This document shows positions 56,406-64,000 of a DNA stretch of 64,000 nucleotides, in pieces; the stretch's first letter is position 1, and the number at the start of each line of letters is the position of its first letter. Source of the DNA: Allolucifera butyrica (GTDB taxonomy: Bacteria > Bacillota > Negativicutes > Sporomusales > UPPP01); the NCBI RefSeq assembly GCF_900476375.1, contig NZ_UPPP01000061.1:62001-126000 (forward strand), given 5' to 3'. The notes under the pieces were generated by a model. The model searched no databases, was not told the DNA's origin, and saw only the letters and a program-made list of their open reading frames with translations. The translations under genes and the position numbers were made by a program.

Positions 56406-56433
56406 AAAATCCGATACAACCGTATCGGATTTT
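56406..56433 (-). terminator. First terminator of the rpsU-yqeY unit
   Basis: AAAATCCGATAC-AACC-GTATCGGATTTT, a perfect stem directly after the yqeY stop. Confidence 0.82.
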
Positions 56434-56439
56434 GTCGTT

Positions 56440-56892
56440 CTATTTATTTAACATTTCGCGCACAATAGCATTTACTAATTTACCATCGGCGCGTCCCCTG
56501 ACTTTTGGCATTAATACAGCCATTACTTTACCCATATCCTTTGGTCCGGCGGCGTTTGTCTGACTGACTGCTTCCGCCACTAAACTGCGAACCTCCGGTT
56601 CATCCATTTGTTGAGGAAGGTATTGCATCAGAATGACAATTTCCTGTTCCAGATTATCAACCAAGTCCGGCCGATTTCCTTTTTTGAACTCTTCCATTGC
56701 ATCCCGGCGCATTTTAACTTCTTTGGCTAAAACTTCTACTACTTCCTCTTCCGTTAAATCTCTTTTCCGGTCAATTTCCAGATTTTTAATACTGGCCCGA
56801 ACCATGCGGATGACAGAAAGACGAAACTTGCCCGCCTCTTTGTCCCTCATAGCCTGTTTCATATCCTCAGTCAATTTGTCTTTCAGCGACAT
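56440..56892 (-). CDS. GatB/YqeY-domain protein
   Basis: A 150-residue helical protein related to the tail domain of GatB. It starts MSLKDKLTEDMKQAMRDKE, with RLSVIRMVRASIKN (~24-37), LMQYLPQQM and GRADGKLVNAIVREML near the end, all typical of YqeY. It may bind tRNA but its role is unknown. It follows rpsU by 18 bases, the conserved Firmicute pair. Confidence 0.94.
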   Translation of the reverse strand: MSLKDKLTEDMKQAMRDKEAGKFRLSVIRMVRASIKNLEIDRKRDLTEEEVVEVLAKEVKMRRDAMEEFKKGNRPDLVDNLEQEIVILMQYLPQQMDEPEVRSLVAEAVSQTNAAGPKDMGKVMAVLMPKVRGRADGKLVNAIVREMLNK

Positions 56893-56910
56893 GTATGAAT
56901 ACCTCCGAAA

Positions 56911-57087
56911 CTAATTGAACTTCCGTTTACGGGCTGCTTCGGATTTTTTCTTACGTCTTACACTTGGTTTATCATAATGTTCACGTTTTCTGACTTCGGA
57001 AAGGACGCCGGCCTTTTGGCAAGAACGTTTGAACCTGCGAAGCGCACTATCCAATGTTTCATTTTTACCAACTTTGATTTCTGCCAC
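56911..57087 (-). CDS. rpsU: Ribosomal protein bS21
   Basis: A 58-residue small-subunit protein, GTG start behind GGAGGGAG. Sequence [19 protein letters not shown] at the start, then [19 protein letters not shown] and a Lys/Arg-rich tail ([15 protein letters not shown]), all as in bS21. Near the 5' end of the message lies an inverted repeat that might serve regulation. Confidence 0.97.
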   Translation of the reverse strand: MAEIKVGKNETLDSALRRFKRSCQKAGVLSEVRKREHYDKPSVRRKKKSEAARKRKFN

Positions 57088-57124
57088 CTGATCTCCCTCC
57101 CTCCACTTGGACCGTTACGGGGAA

Positions 57125-57140
57125 GTGTATTAATATACAC
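57125..57140. promoter_or_regulatory. Inverted repeat at the rpsU transcript start
   Basis: GTGTAT-TAAT-ATACAC, a 6-bp palindrome located seven or so bases downstream of the rpsU -10 box. It could be an operator or a 5' RNA hairpin. Confidence 0.45.
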
Positions 57141-57146
57141 CTATCT

Positions 57147-57176
57147 ATTATACACGAGAAAAGTAAATATTGTCAA
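57147..57176 (-). promoter_or_regulatory. Sigma-A promoter of rpsU-yqeY
   Basis: Perfect TTGACA (57171-57176) and perfect TATAAT (57147-57152), spacer 18 bases, on the minus strand right after the HIT gene. Confidence 0.88.
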
Positions 57177-57178
57177 TA

Positions 57179-57526
57179 TTAGCCGGGTGGCCAGTTCATA
57201 GGCCGACCGCCTAATATATGCCAATGAAGATGCGGAACAGTTTGTCCTCCATGTTCTTTCGTGTTCACTACGACCCGGAATCCGTCTTTTTCCAATCCCA
57301 TTAACGAAACAATCCGTGGGAGAGTAGCCATGACATGACCAAGGAGTGTATGATCAGCCGCTGTTGTTTCCAGAAGGTTGGCAATATGCTTTTTTGTTAT
57401 TACGAGAATATGTACCGGGGCAACGGGACTAATGTCGGGAAATGCCATTATATAGTCGTCTTGATATATCACCTCTGCCGGGATTTCTCCCGCGGCAATT
57501 TTACAAAAAATACAATCGGCAGGCAT
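57179..57526 (-). CDS. HIT-family nucleotide-binding protein
   Basis: A 115-residue HINT-type protein. It has the zinc-binding CIFCK at residues 5-9 and the catalytic HLHWHILGG (HxHxH, ~100-108) near the end. Such proteins hydrolyse adenosine 5'-phosphoramidates. ATG 57526 follows AGGAGG by six bases; the frame to 57637 is rejected. A 9-bp hairpin (57564-57591) lies between it and mtaB. Confidence 0.94.
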   Translation of the reverse strand: MPADCIFCKIAAGEIPAEVIYQDDYIMAFPDISPVAPVHILVITKKHIANLLETTAADHTLLGHVMATLPRIVSLMGLEKDGFRVVVNTKEHGGQTVPHLHWHILGGRPMNWPPG

Positions 57527-57618
57527 AAAACACCTCCTCTCATGAGGTAGTAATGTACACTCTCCAAGAAAACTATTCTGTTTTTTCTTGGAATATCCTG
57601 CAGCTAACACTTGTTCTT

Positions 57619-58917
57619 CTAAGAAATATTTCCCCATAATCCATCCTGGTATGGTTTCTCCAATTGAACATTTCGGATCATTCCTGGCTGAACCGTATTG
57701 TGATTGGCTGCATAAACCCGCAAATAATTACGGGTTAAACCGTCAATCACCCCATTGACCTGGGTTTCAAATAAAACTTCCATAGTACGGCCGATAAAAG
57801 GCTGGGTAAACTCAGCCTTTTTTTTCCGGGCTAAATCCTGCATTTGCCGGCCCCGCTTCTTTTTTACTTCTTCCGGCACTTGCAGGGGATATTCAGCTGC
57901 CGGCGTGCCGGTCCGCCGTGAATAAGGGAAAATATGCATCCGGGAAAAATTCATATTGTCAATAAAAGCCAGGGCGTTGTTAAACATTTCGTCCGTTTCA
58001 CCGGGGAAGCCCACAATAATATCGGTGGAAACAGCCAGATCCGGCACCCGCTCTTGTAGTCCCGCGACCAGCCGGCGGTACTCTTCGGTAGAGTAATGCC
58101 GGTTCATCGCTTTCAAAATCCGATTGTCTCCCGCTTGCAACGGTAAATGTAAATGCGGACACAGACGAGGATCCTGCTGCATAATATCGATAATTTCAGC
58201 AGGAACTTCCACCGATTCAAGCGAGCCGAGACGCAGTCTGGCCAAACCGTCAACACGCAAAACCGCCTTGACCGCTTCCGCCAAAGTAAGTTGGCCGTCA
58301 AGATCCCGTCCATAGGCACCTAGATGAATGCCGGTCAAAACAATCTCCTGAAAACCGGCTTCCGCCAACTTTTCCGCTTCCCGGATAATACTTGCCAAGG
58401 GCCGGGACCTAAGCGGTCCACGGGCGTAAGGAATAATACAATAGGTACAGAAATTGGTGCAGCCATCTTGGATTTTTAGAAACGCTCTTGTCTTTCCCGG
58501 AGTGTCGAACAGGGGAATGTCCTCGAATGTATCGGCCTGCATAATGTCTTGTACCGCATTAATGCGATGACTGGAACGGCGGGCCTCTTCGACCAGCTGA
58601 ACGATCTTTTGACGTTCCCGGGTACCGATAATAACGTCTACATCGGGAATTGCCGCAATTTGTTCGGCAGAGATTTGAGCGTAACAGCCGGTAACGGCGA
58701 TTACGGCGGCCGGATTGCTGCGTACGGCCCGGCGTATAGCCTGGCGGGACTTTCGTTCACCCAAATGAGTTACGGAACAGGTGTTGATTACATATACATC
58801 GGCGCACTCAGTAAAGTCTGCCGTCTGATAGCCGTACTGTTTAAATAACCCTTCCATAATTTCCGTTTCATATTGATTTACTTTACAACCTAATGTCAAA
58901 AACGCGACTTTCGGCAT
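57619..58917 (-). CDS. mtaB: tRNA t6A37 methylthiotransferase MtaB
   Basis: A 432-residue radical SAM methylthiotransferase making ms2t6A37 in tRNA. The N-terminal UPF0004 domain carries LGCKVNQYE (the MtaB form; MiaB has LGC..N..D), NTCSVT and GCYAQ cysteines; the radical SAM motif is CTNFCTYC (~152-159); a TRAM domain ends the protein. ATG 58917 shares GGAGG with the rsmE stop, so they are coupled. Confidence 0.95.
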   Translation of the reverse strand: MPKVAFLTLGCKVNQYETEIMEGLFKQYGYQTADFTECADVYVINTCSVTHLGERKSRQAIRRAVRSNPAAVIAVTGCYAQISAEQIAAIPDVDVIIGTRERQKIVQLVEEARRSSHRINAVQDIMQADTFEDIPLFDTPGKTRAFLKIQDGCTNFCTYCIIPYARGPLRSRPLASIIREAEKLAEAGFQEIVLTGIHLGAYGRDLDGQLTLAEAVKAVLRVDGLARLRLGSLESVEVPAEIIDIMQQDPRLCPHLHLPLQAGDNRILKAMNRHYSTEEYRRLVAGLQERVPDLAVSTDIIVGFPGETDEMFNNALAFIDNMNFSRMHIFPYSRRTGTPAAEYPLQVPEEVKKKRGRQMQDLARKKKAEFTQPFIGRTMEVLFETQVNGVIDGLTRNYLRVYAANHNTVQPGMIRNVQLEKPYQDGLWGNIS

Positions 58918-58919
58918 TC

Positions 58920-59654
58920 TTAGCCTCCCAAATCTCCATACTCATACATAATAACGGATAAAGCAGCCAAAGACGCCGTTTCCGTGCGTAAAATACGCGG
59001 TCCCATTGTTACGATCCGGGCACCGGCGTTAGCAGCATCGGACACTTCACGGGAGCTAAAGCCGCCTTCCGGGCCAACCAGTAAAAGGAAGGAACGGGTT
59101 CCGGCGGTCTGTAATGCCGATTTAATTCCTTGCGGCGTCCGCCCCTCATACAGCATATAAATTTCCGTTTTCCGTTCAAACTCGGTTAGAACAGCACTCA
59201 TAGACCGGATTGGCCCAATCGCCGGAACGCCGGAACGACGGCTCTGCTGGGCGGCCTCGGTTGCAATTTTCTGCCAGCGGCAGCAACGGTCCGCCATTTT
59301 TTTTTCATCATACCGGACTACGCAATGTTCCGTCAGCATGGGAATTACGGCATGAACGCCAAGTTCCACTGCCTTTTGAATAATGTACTCCATTTTATCA
59401 TGTTTAGTAAGGCCTTGCGCTAACACGACCTGTAGCGGCGGCTCCTGCATTTCCGCTACAATATTGCGTAATGAAAGAACGATGGAATCGCGGTCAATAC
59501 GGCTGATAACGGCCTGTCCCGTTTGGCCGTCAATCCCGACTACCAGAATCGGATCCCCTTGGCGCATGCGCAGAACATTACTGATATAATGCACGTTTTC
59601 ATCTTGTAAAACCATTTCACTTTTTAACGGCTGCTTAAGAAAAAAACGGCGCAA
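58920..59654 (-). CDS. rsmE: 16S rRNA (uracil-1498-N3)-methyltransferase RsmE
   Basis: A 244-residue SPOUT methyltransferase. PUA-like N-terminal domain, then KAVELGVHAVIPMLTEHCVV (~93-112), the knot motif LLLVGPEGGFS (~181-191) and MGPRILRTETASLAAL (~207-222). The start is TTG 59654 (RRFFLK), eight bases after AGGGAGG; the GTG at 59696 would overlap prmA. Confidence 0.95.
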   Translation of the reverse strand: MRRFFLKQPLKSEMVLQDENVHYISNVLRMRQGDPILVVGIDGQTGQAVISRIDRDSIVLSLRNIVAEMQEPPLQVVLAQGLTKHDKMEYIIQKAVELGVHAVIPMLTEHCVVRYDEKKMADRCCRWQKIATEAAQQSRRSGVPAIGPIRSMSAVLTEFERKTEIYMLYEGRTPQGIKSALQTAGTRSFLLLVGPEGGFSSREVSDAANAGARIVTMGPRILRTETASLAALSVIMYEYGDLGG

Positions 59655-59655
59655 A

Positions 59656-60594
59656 TCAGACGCCTCCCTGTCGTGCCACAATCGCCGCCCAGCCACCTTG
59701 TTCCATTACTTTTTCAATATCCAAGTGAAGCGTAAGCATAGCTGCTGTTACATCACTTACCCGCTCGGCAATAATGCCGCTGGCTATGAAAATGCCGCCG
59801 GGTTTTAAACGCAGCGGAACCTCGTTGAGCATTTTTATAATGATATCCGCAATAATATTGGCAACAATTAGATCCGCCTTACCGTCAACTTTGCTCAATA
59901 AGTCGCCTTGCGCTACCGTAACTACGTCTTGCGCCGCATTCTTCAGTATGTTTTCATTAGCCACGGTTACAGCCAGTGCATCGAAATCGACAGCATATAC
60001 TTCGTTTGCTCCCAGTTTGGCTGCCGCAATCGCTAATATCCCCGAGCCGGTCCCTACATCAAAAACAACATCACCCGGCTTGACATATTCTTCCAAAGAA
60101 CGAATACACAATTGGGTAGTATGATGTGTTCCTGTGCCAAATGCCATTCCCGGGTCTAACTCAATTACAATTTCTTTCTCTCCCGGTTGATAGTCTTCCC
60201 AGGATGGCTTGATTACGATCCGGTCTCCCACCAGGGCAGGATGAAAATAATCTTTCCACGCTGTAGCCCAATCCTCTTCCTTGACTTCACGCCAGTTAAT
60301 ATCGCCGCGGCCCTTGTCCAGGTTATGACTGGCCAATTCATCTACCCTCTGTTCAAACCGCTTTAGTTTGTCATCCAGTAAATCGTCAACCGGTAAATAG
60401 GCCTTGACTGTAACAACGTCCGTATCCGACTCATCCGGCAAATCACAATATTCCCAGGTGCCCGACCGCTTATAAGAGTTTATTAGTTCAGGGTCTTCAA
60501 TCACTACCCCGCTTGCGCCTAAATCATGAAAAATATTGGCCACCGCTTCGGTGGCCTCATGGCTTGTTTGAATAGTAATTTCAGCCCACTTCAC
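59656..60594 (-). CDS. prmA: Ribosomal protein L11 methyltransferase
   Basis: A 312-residue enzyme trimethylating L11. The SAM motif is VFDVGTGSGILAIAAAKLGA (~177-196), with PGMAFGTGTHHTT (~147-159) and LIVANIIADII (~240-250) as further marks. GTG 60594 (KWAEITIQ) fits the family start and has AAGGAG ten bases upstream; TTG 60600 is the alternative. It ends one base before rsmE begins. Confidence 0.95.
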   Translation of the reverse strand: MKWAEITIQTSHEATEAVANIFHDLGASGVVIEDPELINSYKRSGTWEYCDLPDESDTDVVTVKAYLPVDDLLDDKLKRFEQRVDELASHNLDKGRGDINWREVKEEDWATAWKDYFHPALVGDRIVIKPSWEDYQPGEKEIVIELDPGMAFGTGTHHTTQLCIRSLEEYVKPGDVVFDVGTGSGILAIAAAKLGANEVYAVDFDALAVTVANENILKNAAQDVVTVAQGDLLSKVDGKADLIVANIIADIIIKMLNEVPLRLKPGGIFIASGIIAERVSDVTAAMLTLHLDIEKVMEQGGWAAIVARQGGV

Positions 60595-60643
60595 GCCCAA
60601 ATCGCTCCTTCATTTTTATCTGCGGAGATCGGAATTTTCCATT

Positions 60644-61792
60644 CTAAACTCCAAATACATCCTTCACTTTTTTAAAGAAATTTTTTTGTTCCGGATTAAT
60701 GTTTTCACCGCCCGACTGAGCAAATTCCGCCAGAAGTTCTCTTTGTCGCTGATTTAATTTTTGCGGCGTGACAACTTTGACCTTAACATGCTGGTCGCCG
60801 CGTCGCCCGGAACTCCGCAGAAAAGGAATTCCCTTCTCTTTTAAGCGAAAAACGGAACCCGACTGAGTTCCCTCAGGCACCCGGAATTTGACTTTGCCAT
60901 CCAGAGTAGGCACCTCAATTTCATCGCCCAGAGCGGCTTGAACAAAACTAATGGGAACTTCGCAAATAACGTCATTGCCTTCCCGTGTAAACAGTTTATG
61001 GGCTTTTATAAAGATATAAACATATAAGTCACCCGGCGGACCGCCCCGCAACCCTGCTTCTCCCTCGTGAGCAACCCGCAGACGGGAACCATTATCGACA
61101 CCGGCGGGAATTTTAACTTTGATTGTACGTTTTACCCTGATTTTACCACGTCCGTTACATTCTTTACAGGGTGTATGAATAATTTTGCCTTCACCATTGC
61201 AGCGGTCACAAGTTGTTACATTGACCATCCGGCCAAAAGGAGTATTTTGGGTAACCTGTATTTGTCCGCTGCCGTGGCATTTGGGACAGGTTTCCGGATG
61301 CGTTCCCGGCGCCGCCCCTGCCCCGTGACAATGACCACACTCTTCGGTCCGTGGTATTTGAATTTCCGTTTCCACGCCAAAAGCCGCCTGCTCAAACGCT
61401 ATCTCCATATCGTAGCGCAAATCGGCGCCCTTTTCCGGACCGGAATTTCGCCGGCCAAATCCGGTTTGACCGCCGAAAAACATATCGAAAATATCAGAAA
61501 ATCCGCCGCCGCCACCGAAACCGCTAAAACCGCCGAAGCCTCCCGCGCTTCCTCCCTGACCGCCTTCAAACGCAGCATGACCAAATTGATCATACTGCGT
61601 CCGGCGCTCAGAATTGGATAATACTTCGTAGGCTTCGTTAATTTCCTTGAATTTTTCCTCTGCCTCTTTGGGATTCTCACGGTTGACGTCAGGATGGTAC
61701 TTGCGGGCTAATTTGCGATACGCCTTCTTTAGTTCGTCGTCAGAAGCCGTTTTCGGTACGCCCAGAACTTCATAATAGTCTTGTTTACTCAC
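60644..61792 (-). CDS. dnaJ: Chaperone DnaJ
   Basis: A 382-residue type I Hsp40: J domain with HPD at 33-35, Gly/Phe region (~75-110), four CxxCxGxG zinc repeats ([32 protein letters not shown]) and the substrate-binding C-terminal domains. It stimulates DnaK. Start GTG 61792, 35 bases after dnaK. Confidence 0.98.
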   Translation of the reverse strand: MSKQDYYEVLGVPKTASDDELKKAYRKLARKYHPDVNRENPKEAEEKFKEINEAYEVLSNSERRTQYDQFGHAAFEGGQGGSAGGFGGFSGFGGGGGFSDIFDMFFGGQTGFGRRNSGPEKGADLRYDMEIAFEQAAFGVETEIQIPRTEECGHCHGAGAAPGTHPETCPKCHGSGQIQVTQNTPFGRMVNVTTCDRCNGEGKIIHTPCKECNGRGKIRVKRTIKVKIPAGVDNGSRLRVAHEGEAGLRGGPPGDLYVYIFIKAHKLFTREGNDVICEVPISFVQAALGDEIEVPTLDGKVKFRVPEGTQSGSVFRLKEKGIPFLRSSGRRGDQHVKVKVVTPQKLNQRQRELLAEFAQSGGENINPEQKNFFKKVKDVFGV

Positions 61793-61827
61793 TTCACACC
61801 ATCCTAAACCAATATTTTACAAATTAT

Positions 61828-63675
61828 TTATTTTTTGTCATCGTCCACTACCTTATACTCCGCATCCACTACTTTTTCGTCTTGCGGCGCCTGCTGTTGC
61901 GCTTCGCCGGGATTAAAGCCGGCCCCGGCGGCATCCTGCCCGCCGGCTTGATTGTATACCGCCGCCGTTAATTCATACAATGGCTTGGTTAATTCTTCCG
62001 TAGCCGCTTTTATTTTTTCGGTATCCGTTCCCTTCAGAGCCTCTTTCAACTTGTCAATCCCTTGCTGCACCTTCTCTGTCAGGGCTTTATCCGCTTTTTC
62101 CCCCATCTCCTTAAGGGTCTTTTCCGCATTATAGACAAGAGAATCGGCATTATTTCTGACTTCTACCTCTTCTTTGCGCTTTTTGTCTTCTGTTGCATGG
62201 GCTTCCGCTTCTTTAACCAGACGGTCAATATCATCTTTGTTCATGCCACCGGAAGAGGTAATAGTAATTTTTTGCTCTTTACCCGTACCAAGATCCTTGG
62301 CCGAGACATGTACAATTCCGTTGGCATCAATATCAAAGGTTACCTCGATTCTGGGGACACCGCGGGGAGCCGGCGGAATACCTGATAATTCAAACCGGCC
62401 CAGTGTTTTGTTGTAAGTGGCCATTTCCCGTTCACCCTGAAGTACATGAATATCCACCGAAGGCTGATTGTCGGCGGCAGTAGAGAAAACCTGACTTTTG
62501 GCAGTCGGGATGGTCGTATTGCGCTCGATAATTTTGGTAAATACGCCGCCCAGCGTTTCAATGCCTAAGGATAACGGTGTTACATCCAACAACAGAACAT
62601 CTTTTACTTCGCCAACTAATACACCGGCTTGAATGGCCGCCCCTACAGCCACACATTCATCCGGATTGACGCCTTTAAACGGTTCTTTACCCAAAAATTT
62701 CTTAATGGCCTCTTGTACGGCCGGAATGCGGGTAGAACCGCCGACCAGAATGACTTTATGGATATCATTGGGGCTTAATCCGGCATCAGACAAGGCCTGG
62801 CGGGCCGGTCCCATGGTCGCTTCCACAAGGTCGGCCGTCAATTCCTCGAATTTTGCCCGTGACAGATTCAAATCCAAATGCTTCGGACCACTGGCATCAG
62901 CGGTAATAAACGGCAAGTTAATATTGGTAGTAAGTACCCCGGACAGTTCGATTTTTGCTTTTTCCGCCGCTTCTTTCAGGCGCTGCATTGCCATACGGTC
63001 GGCCGACAAATCAATGCCGCTTTCCCGTTTAAACTCATTGATTAACCATTGGGCAACCCGCTCGTCAAAATCATCGCCGCCTAAACGGTTATTACCGTTT
63101 GTCGCTTTTACTTCAAAAACGCCGTCACCCAGTTCCAGAATGGAAACGTCAAACGTACCGCCACCCAGGTCAAATACAAGGATCGTATGGTCTTCTCCCT
63201 TATCCAGACCATACGCTAAAGAAGCCGCCGTAGGCTCGTTAATAATCCGGAGAACCTCCAGACCGGCGATCGTCCCGGCGTCTTTTGTTGCCTGACGCTG
63301 GCTGTCCGTAAAATAGGCCGGCACGGTAATGACTGCCTGGGTAACTTTCGTTCCCAAATAACTTTCTGCATCCTGTTTCAGCTTTTGCAGGATCATCGCC
63401 GATATTTCCTGGGGTGAATATTGTTTATCATCAATACGCACTTTATAATCGGAACCCATATGTCTTTTGATCGAGCTAATCGTCCGGTCCGGATTGGAAA
63501 CAGCCTGACGCTTGGCTAACTGCCCGACCAGACGCTCACCCGTCTTTGAGAAACCGACTACCGAAGGAGTTAAACGGCTGCCCTCCGCATTGGCGATAAC
63601 AACCGGTTCGCCCCCTTCCATTACCGCTACGACTGAATTCGTAGTACCAAGATCTATACCAATTACTTTTGCCAT
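61828..63675 (-). CDS. dnaK: Chaperone DnaK (Hsp70)
   Basis: A 615-residue Hsp70. Nucleotide-binding domain with [10 protein letters not shown] (5-14), [14 protein letters not shown] (~167-180) and [10 protein letters not shown] (~312-321); substrate-binding domain from ~380 ([14 protein letters not shown]); acidic tail after a short Gly/Gln stretch. ATG 63675 has AAGGAGG ten bases upstream; ATG 63684 abuts it. A heat-shock operator would lie upstream of hrcA/grpE, outside the window. Confidence 0.98.
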   Translation of the reverse strand: MAKVIGIDLGTTNSVVAVMEGGEPVVIANAEGSRLTPSVVGFSKTGERLVGQLAKRQAVSNPDRTISSIKRHMGSDYKVRIDDKQYSPQEISAMILQKLKQDAESYLGTKVTQAVITVPAYFTDSQRQATKDAGTIAGLEVLRIINEPTAASLAYGLDKGEDHTILVFDLGGGTFDVSILELGDGVFEVKATNGNNRLGGDDFDERVAQWLINEFKRESGIDLSADRMAMQRLKEAAEKAKIELSGVLTTNINLPFITADASGPKHLDLNLSRAKFEELTADLVEATMGPARQALSDAGLSPNDIHKVILVGGSTRIPAVQEAIKKFLGKEPFKGVNPDECVAVGAAIQAGVLVGEVKDVLLLDVTPLSLGIETLGGVFTKIIERNTTIPTAKSQVFSTAADNQPSVDIHVLQGEREMATYNKTLGRFELSGIPPAPRGVPRIEVTFDIDANGIVHVSAKDLGTGKEQKITITSSGGMNKDDIDRLVKEAEAHATEDKKRKEEVEVRNNADSLVYNAEKTLKEMGEKADKALTEKVQQGIDKLKEALKGTDTEKIKAATEELTKPLYELTAAVYNQAGGQDAAGAGFNPGEAQQQAPQDEKVVDAEYKVVDDDKK

Positions 63676-63711
63676 CGATCTCATTCCTCCTTGAATATTT
63701 ATGAGCTATTA

Positions 63712-64000
63712 TTAACTGTTGCAGACCACTTTCACCATGCTGGCCCTTATAACTTTTCCTTTAAAACAATACCCTTTTTGCAATTCTTCCACAATCAAAC
63801 CGTCAGGCTGCGCAGCATTTTCTACGCGCATAACCGCCTCATGCATTTGCGGGTTAAATTGTTCTCCCGTGGCCTGAATGGTTTTGACGTCCATTTTTTC
63901 CAGCGCGGCAATCAGTTGTCGATAAATCATTTCCACACCGGTCCGCAGGGTACTTGTTTCCTGATTTTCACTGCCCAGGGCCCGCTCAAAATTGTCCAAA
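63712..64000 (-). CDS. grpE: Nucleotide exchange factor GrpE, C-terminal part (runs off window)
   Basis: The last ~95 residues of GrpE. DNFERAL at the window edge, GVEMIYRQLIAALEKMDV and FNPQMHEAVMRVE are the conserved dimer and beta-domain stretches; the C-terminal GYCFKGKVIRASMVKV is the DnaK-contact domain. The N-terminal coiled coil is outside. It leads grpE-dnaK-dnaJ. Confidence 0.95.
   Translation of the reverse strand, partial: LDNFERALGSENQETSTLRTGVEMIYRQLIAALEKMDVKTIQATGEQFNPQMHEAVMRVENAAQPDGLIVEELQKGYCFKGKVIRASMVKVVCNS

Larger units (their letters stand above)
55963..56439 (-). other. Intergenic stretch of 477 bases upstream of nfeD
   Basis: It holds a probable nfeD promoter (56229-56255), two terminators of the yqeY unit (56329-56359 and 56406-56433), and the partial repeat at 56361-56402. 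A 72-codon minus-strand frame (56000-56218) starts six bases past the TATAAT box but has no ribosome site and no recognisable family; I do not call it. Confidence 0.6.

Noticed and set aside
57564-57591. Hairpin between mtaB and the HIT gene as an intrinsic terminator
   Set aside because: The stem CCAAGAAAA/TTTTCTTGG is AT-rich and no T-tract follows on the minus strand; it is more likely a spacer structure.
61067-61621. 184-codon plus-strand frame opposite dnaJ
   Set aside because: Antisense shadow of the Cys/Gly-rich dnaJ middle; low-complexity and without a start signal.
62633-63295. 220-codon open frame on the plus strand opposite dnaK
   Set aside because: Long antisense frames opposite dnaK are a well-known effect of its codon bias; there is no ribosome site or recognisable domain, and dnaK is unambiguous.

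Overview
This window is the housekeeping core of a spore-forming, Gram-negative-walled Firmicute, most likely a Sporomusaceae-type member of the Negativicutes. Sporulation and Firmicute genes (a BofC-domain protein, yqfC/yqfD, a SpoIID-type protein, pgpH-ybeY-dgkA-era order, glyQS under a T-box, ruvC-ruvA-ruvB next to DUF2905) sit beside an LptA/OstA-like periplasmic gene with a signal peptide, which implies an outer membrane with LPS. I infer the lineage from gene content; no 16S gene is present. I see no prophage, insertion sequence, CRISPR array or defence island.

Nearly everything is on the minus strand; the LptA-like gene at 36587-37063 is the only plus-strand gene I accept. Read in the direction of transcription (right to left), the first block is grpE(partial)-dnaK-dnaJ-prmA-rsmE-mtaB-HIT (64000-57179), then rpsU-yqeY with its own promoter. 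Next come nfeD-floA-small membrane protein (55962-53264), a HerA-like ATPase (53134-51548), the yqfC-yqfD-phoH-pgpH-ybeY-dgkA-era cluster (51438-45023), DUF502-CNNM-yqzL-recO-DUF4342 (44832-41451), T-box-glyQ-glyS (41408-38190), the PEP synthase/PPDK regulator, lptA-like (plus strand), dgt, dnaG-rpoD, four tRNAs (Asn, Met/Ile2-CAU, Glu, Val), trmK-Nif3-zinc-ribbon protein, RNase P RNA, trxA, yebC, the BofC-domain gene, ruvCAB-DUF2905-spoIID, queA-tgt-yajC-fthC-HD protein, secD-secF, two membrane proteins, a magnesium-chelatase-like AAA+/VWA pair, lapA, and a ten-gene run recJ-apt-rel-dtd-MBL-AI2E-fur-hemZ-hisS-aspS(partial).

Several blocks have well-formed sigma-A promoters and intrinsic terminators that can be read by eye, so transcription units are fairly well defined. 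Many starts were moved from the longest open frame to an ATG/GTG/TTG behind a good Shine-Dalgarno. Two genes (ppsR at 37943 and the CNNM gene at 44190) lack an acceptable canonical start and deserve attention.

The least explained material lies between genes. There is a family of short palindromes (core AAGAAARACCgc...gcGGTYTTT) at nine or so sites, some carrying a shared tail; a 100-bp element with perfect 15-bp inverted ends upstream of queA that has partial relatives elsewhere; and a GC-rich palindrome exactly at the trxA transcription start. Among proteins, the BchI/BchD-like ATPase-VWA pair with a cysteine cluster but no chelatase H/CobN partner, and a lone HerA-like ATPase beside flotillin and sporulation genes, are the best candidates for undescribed function.
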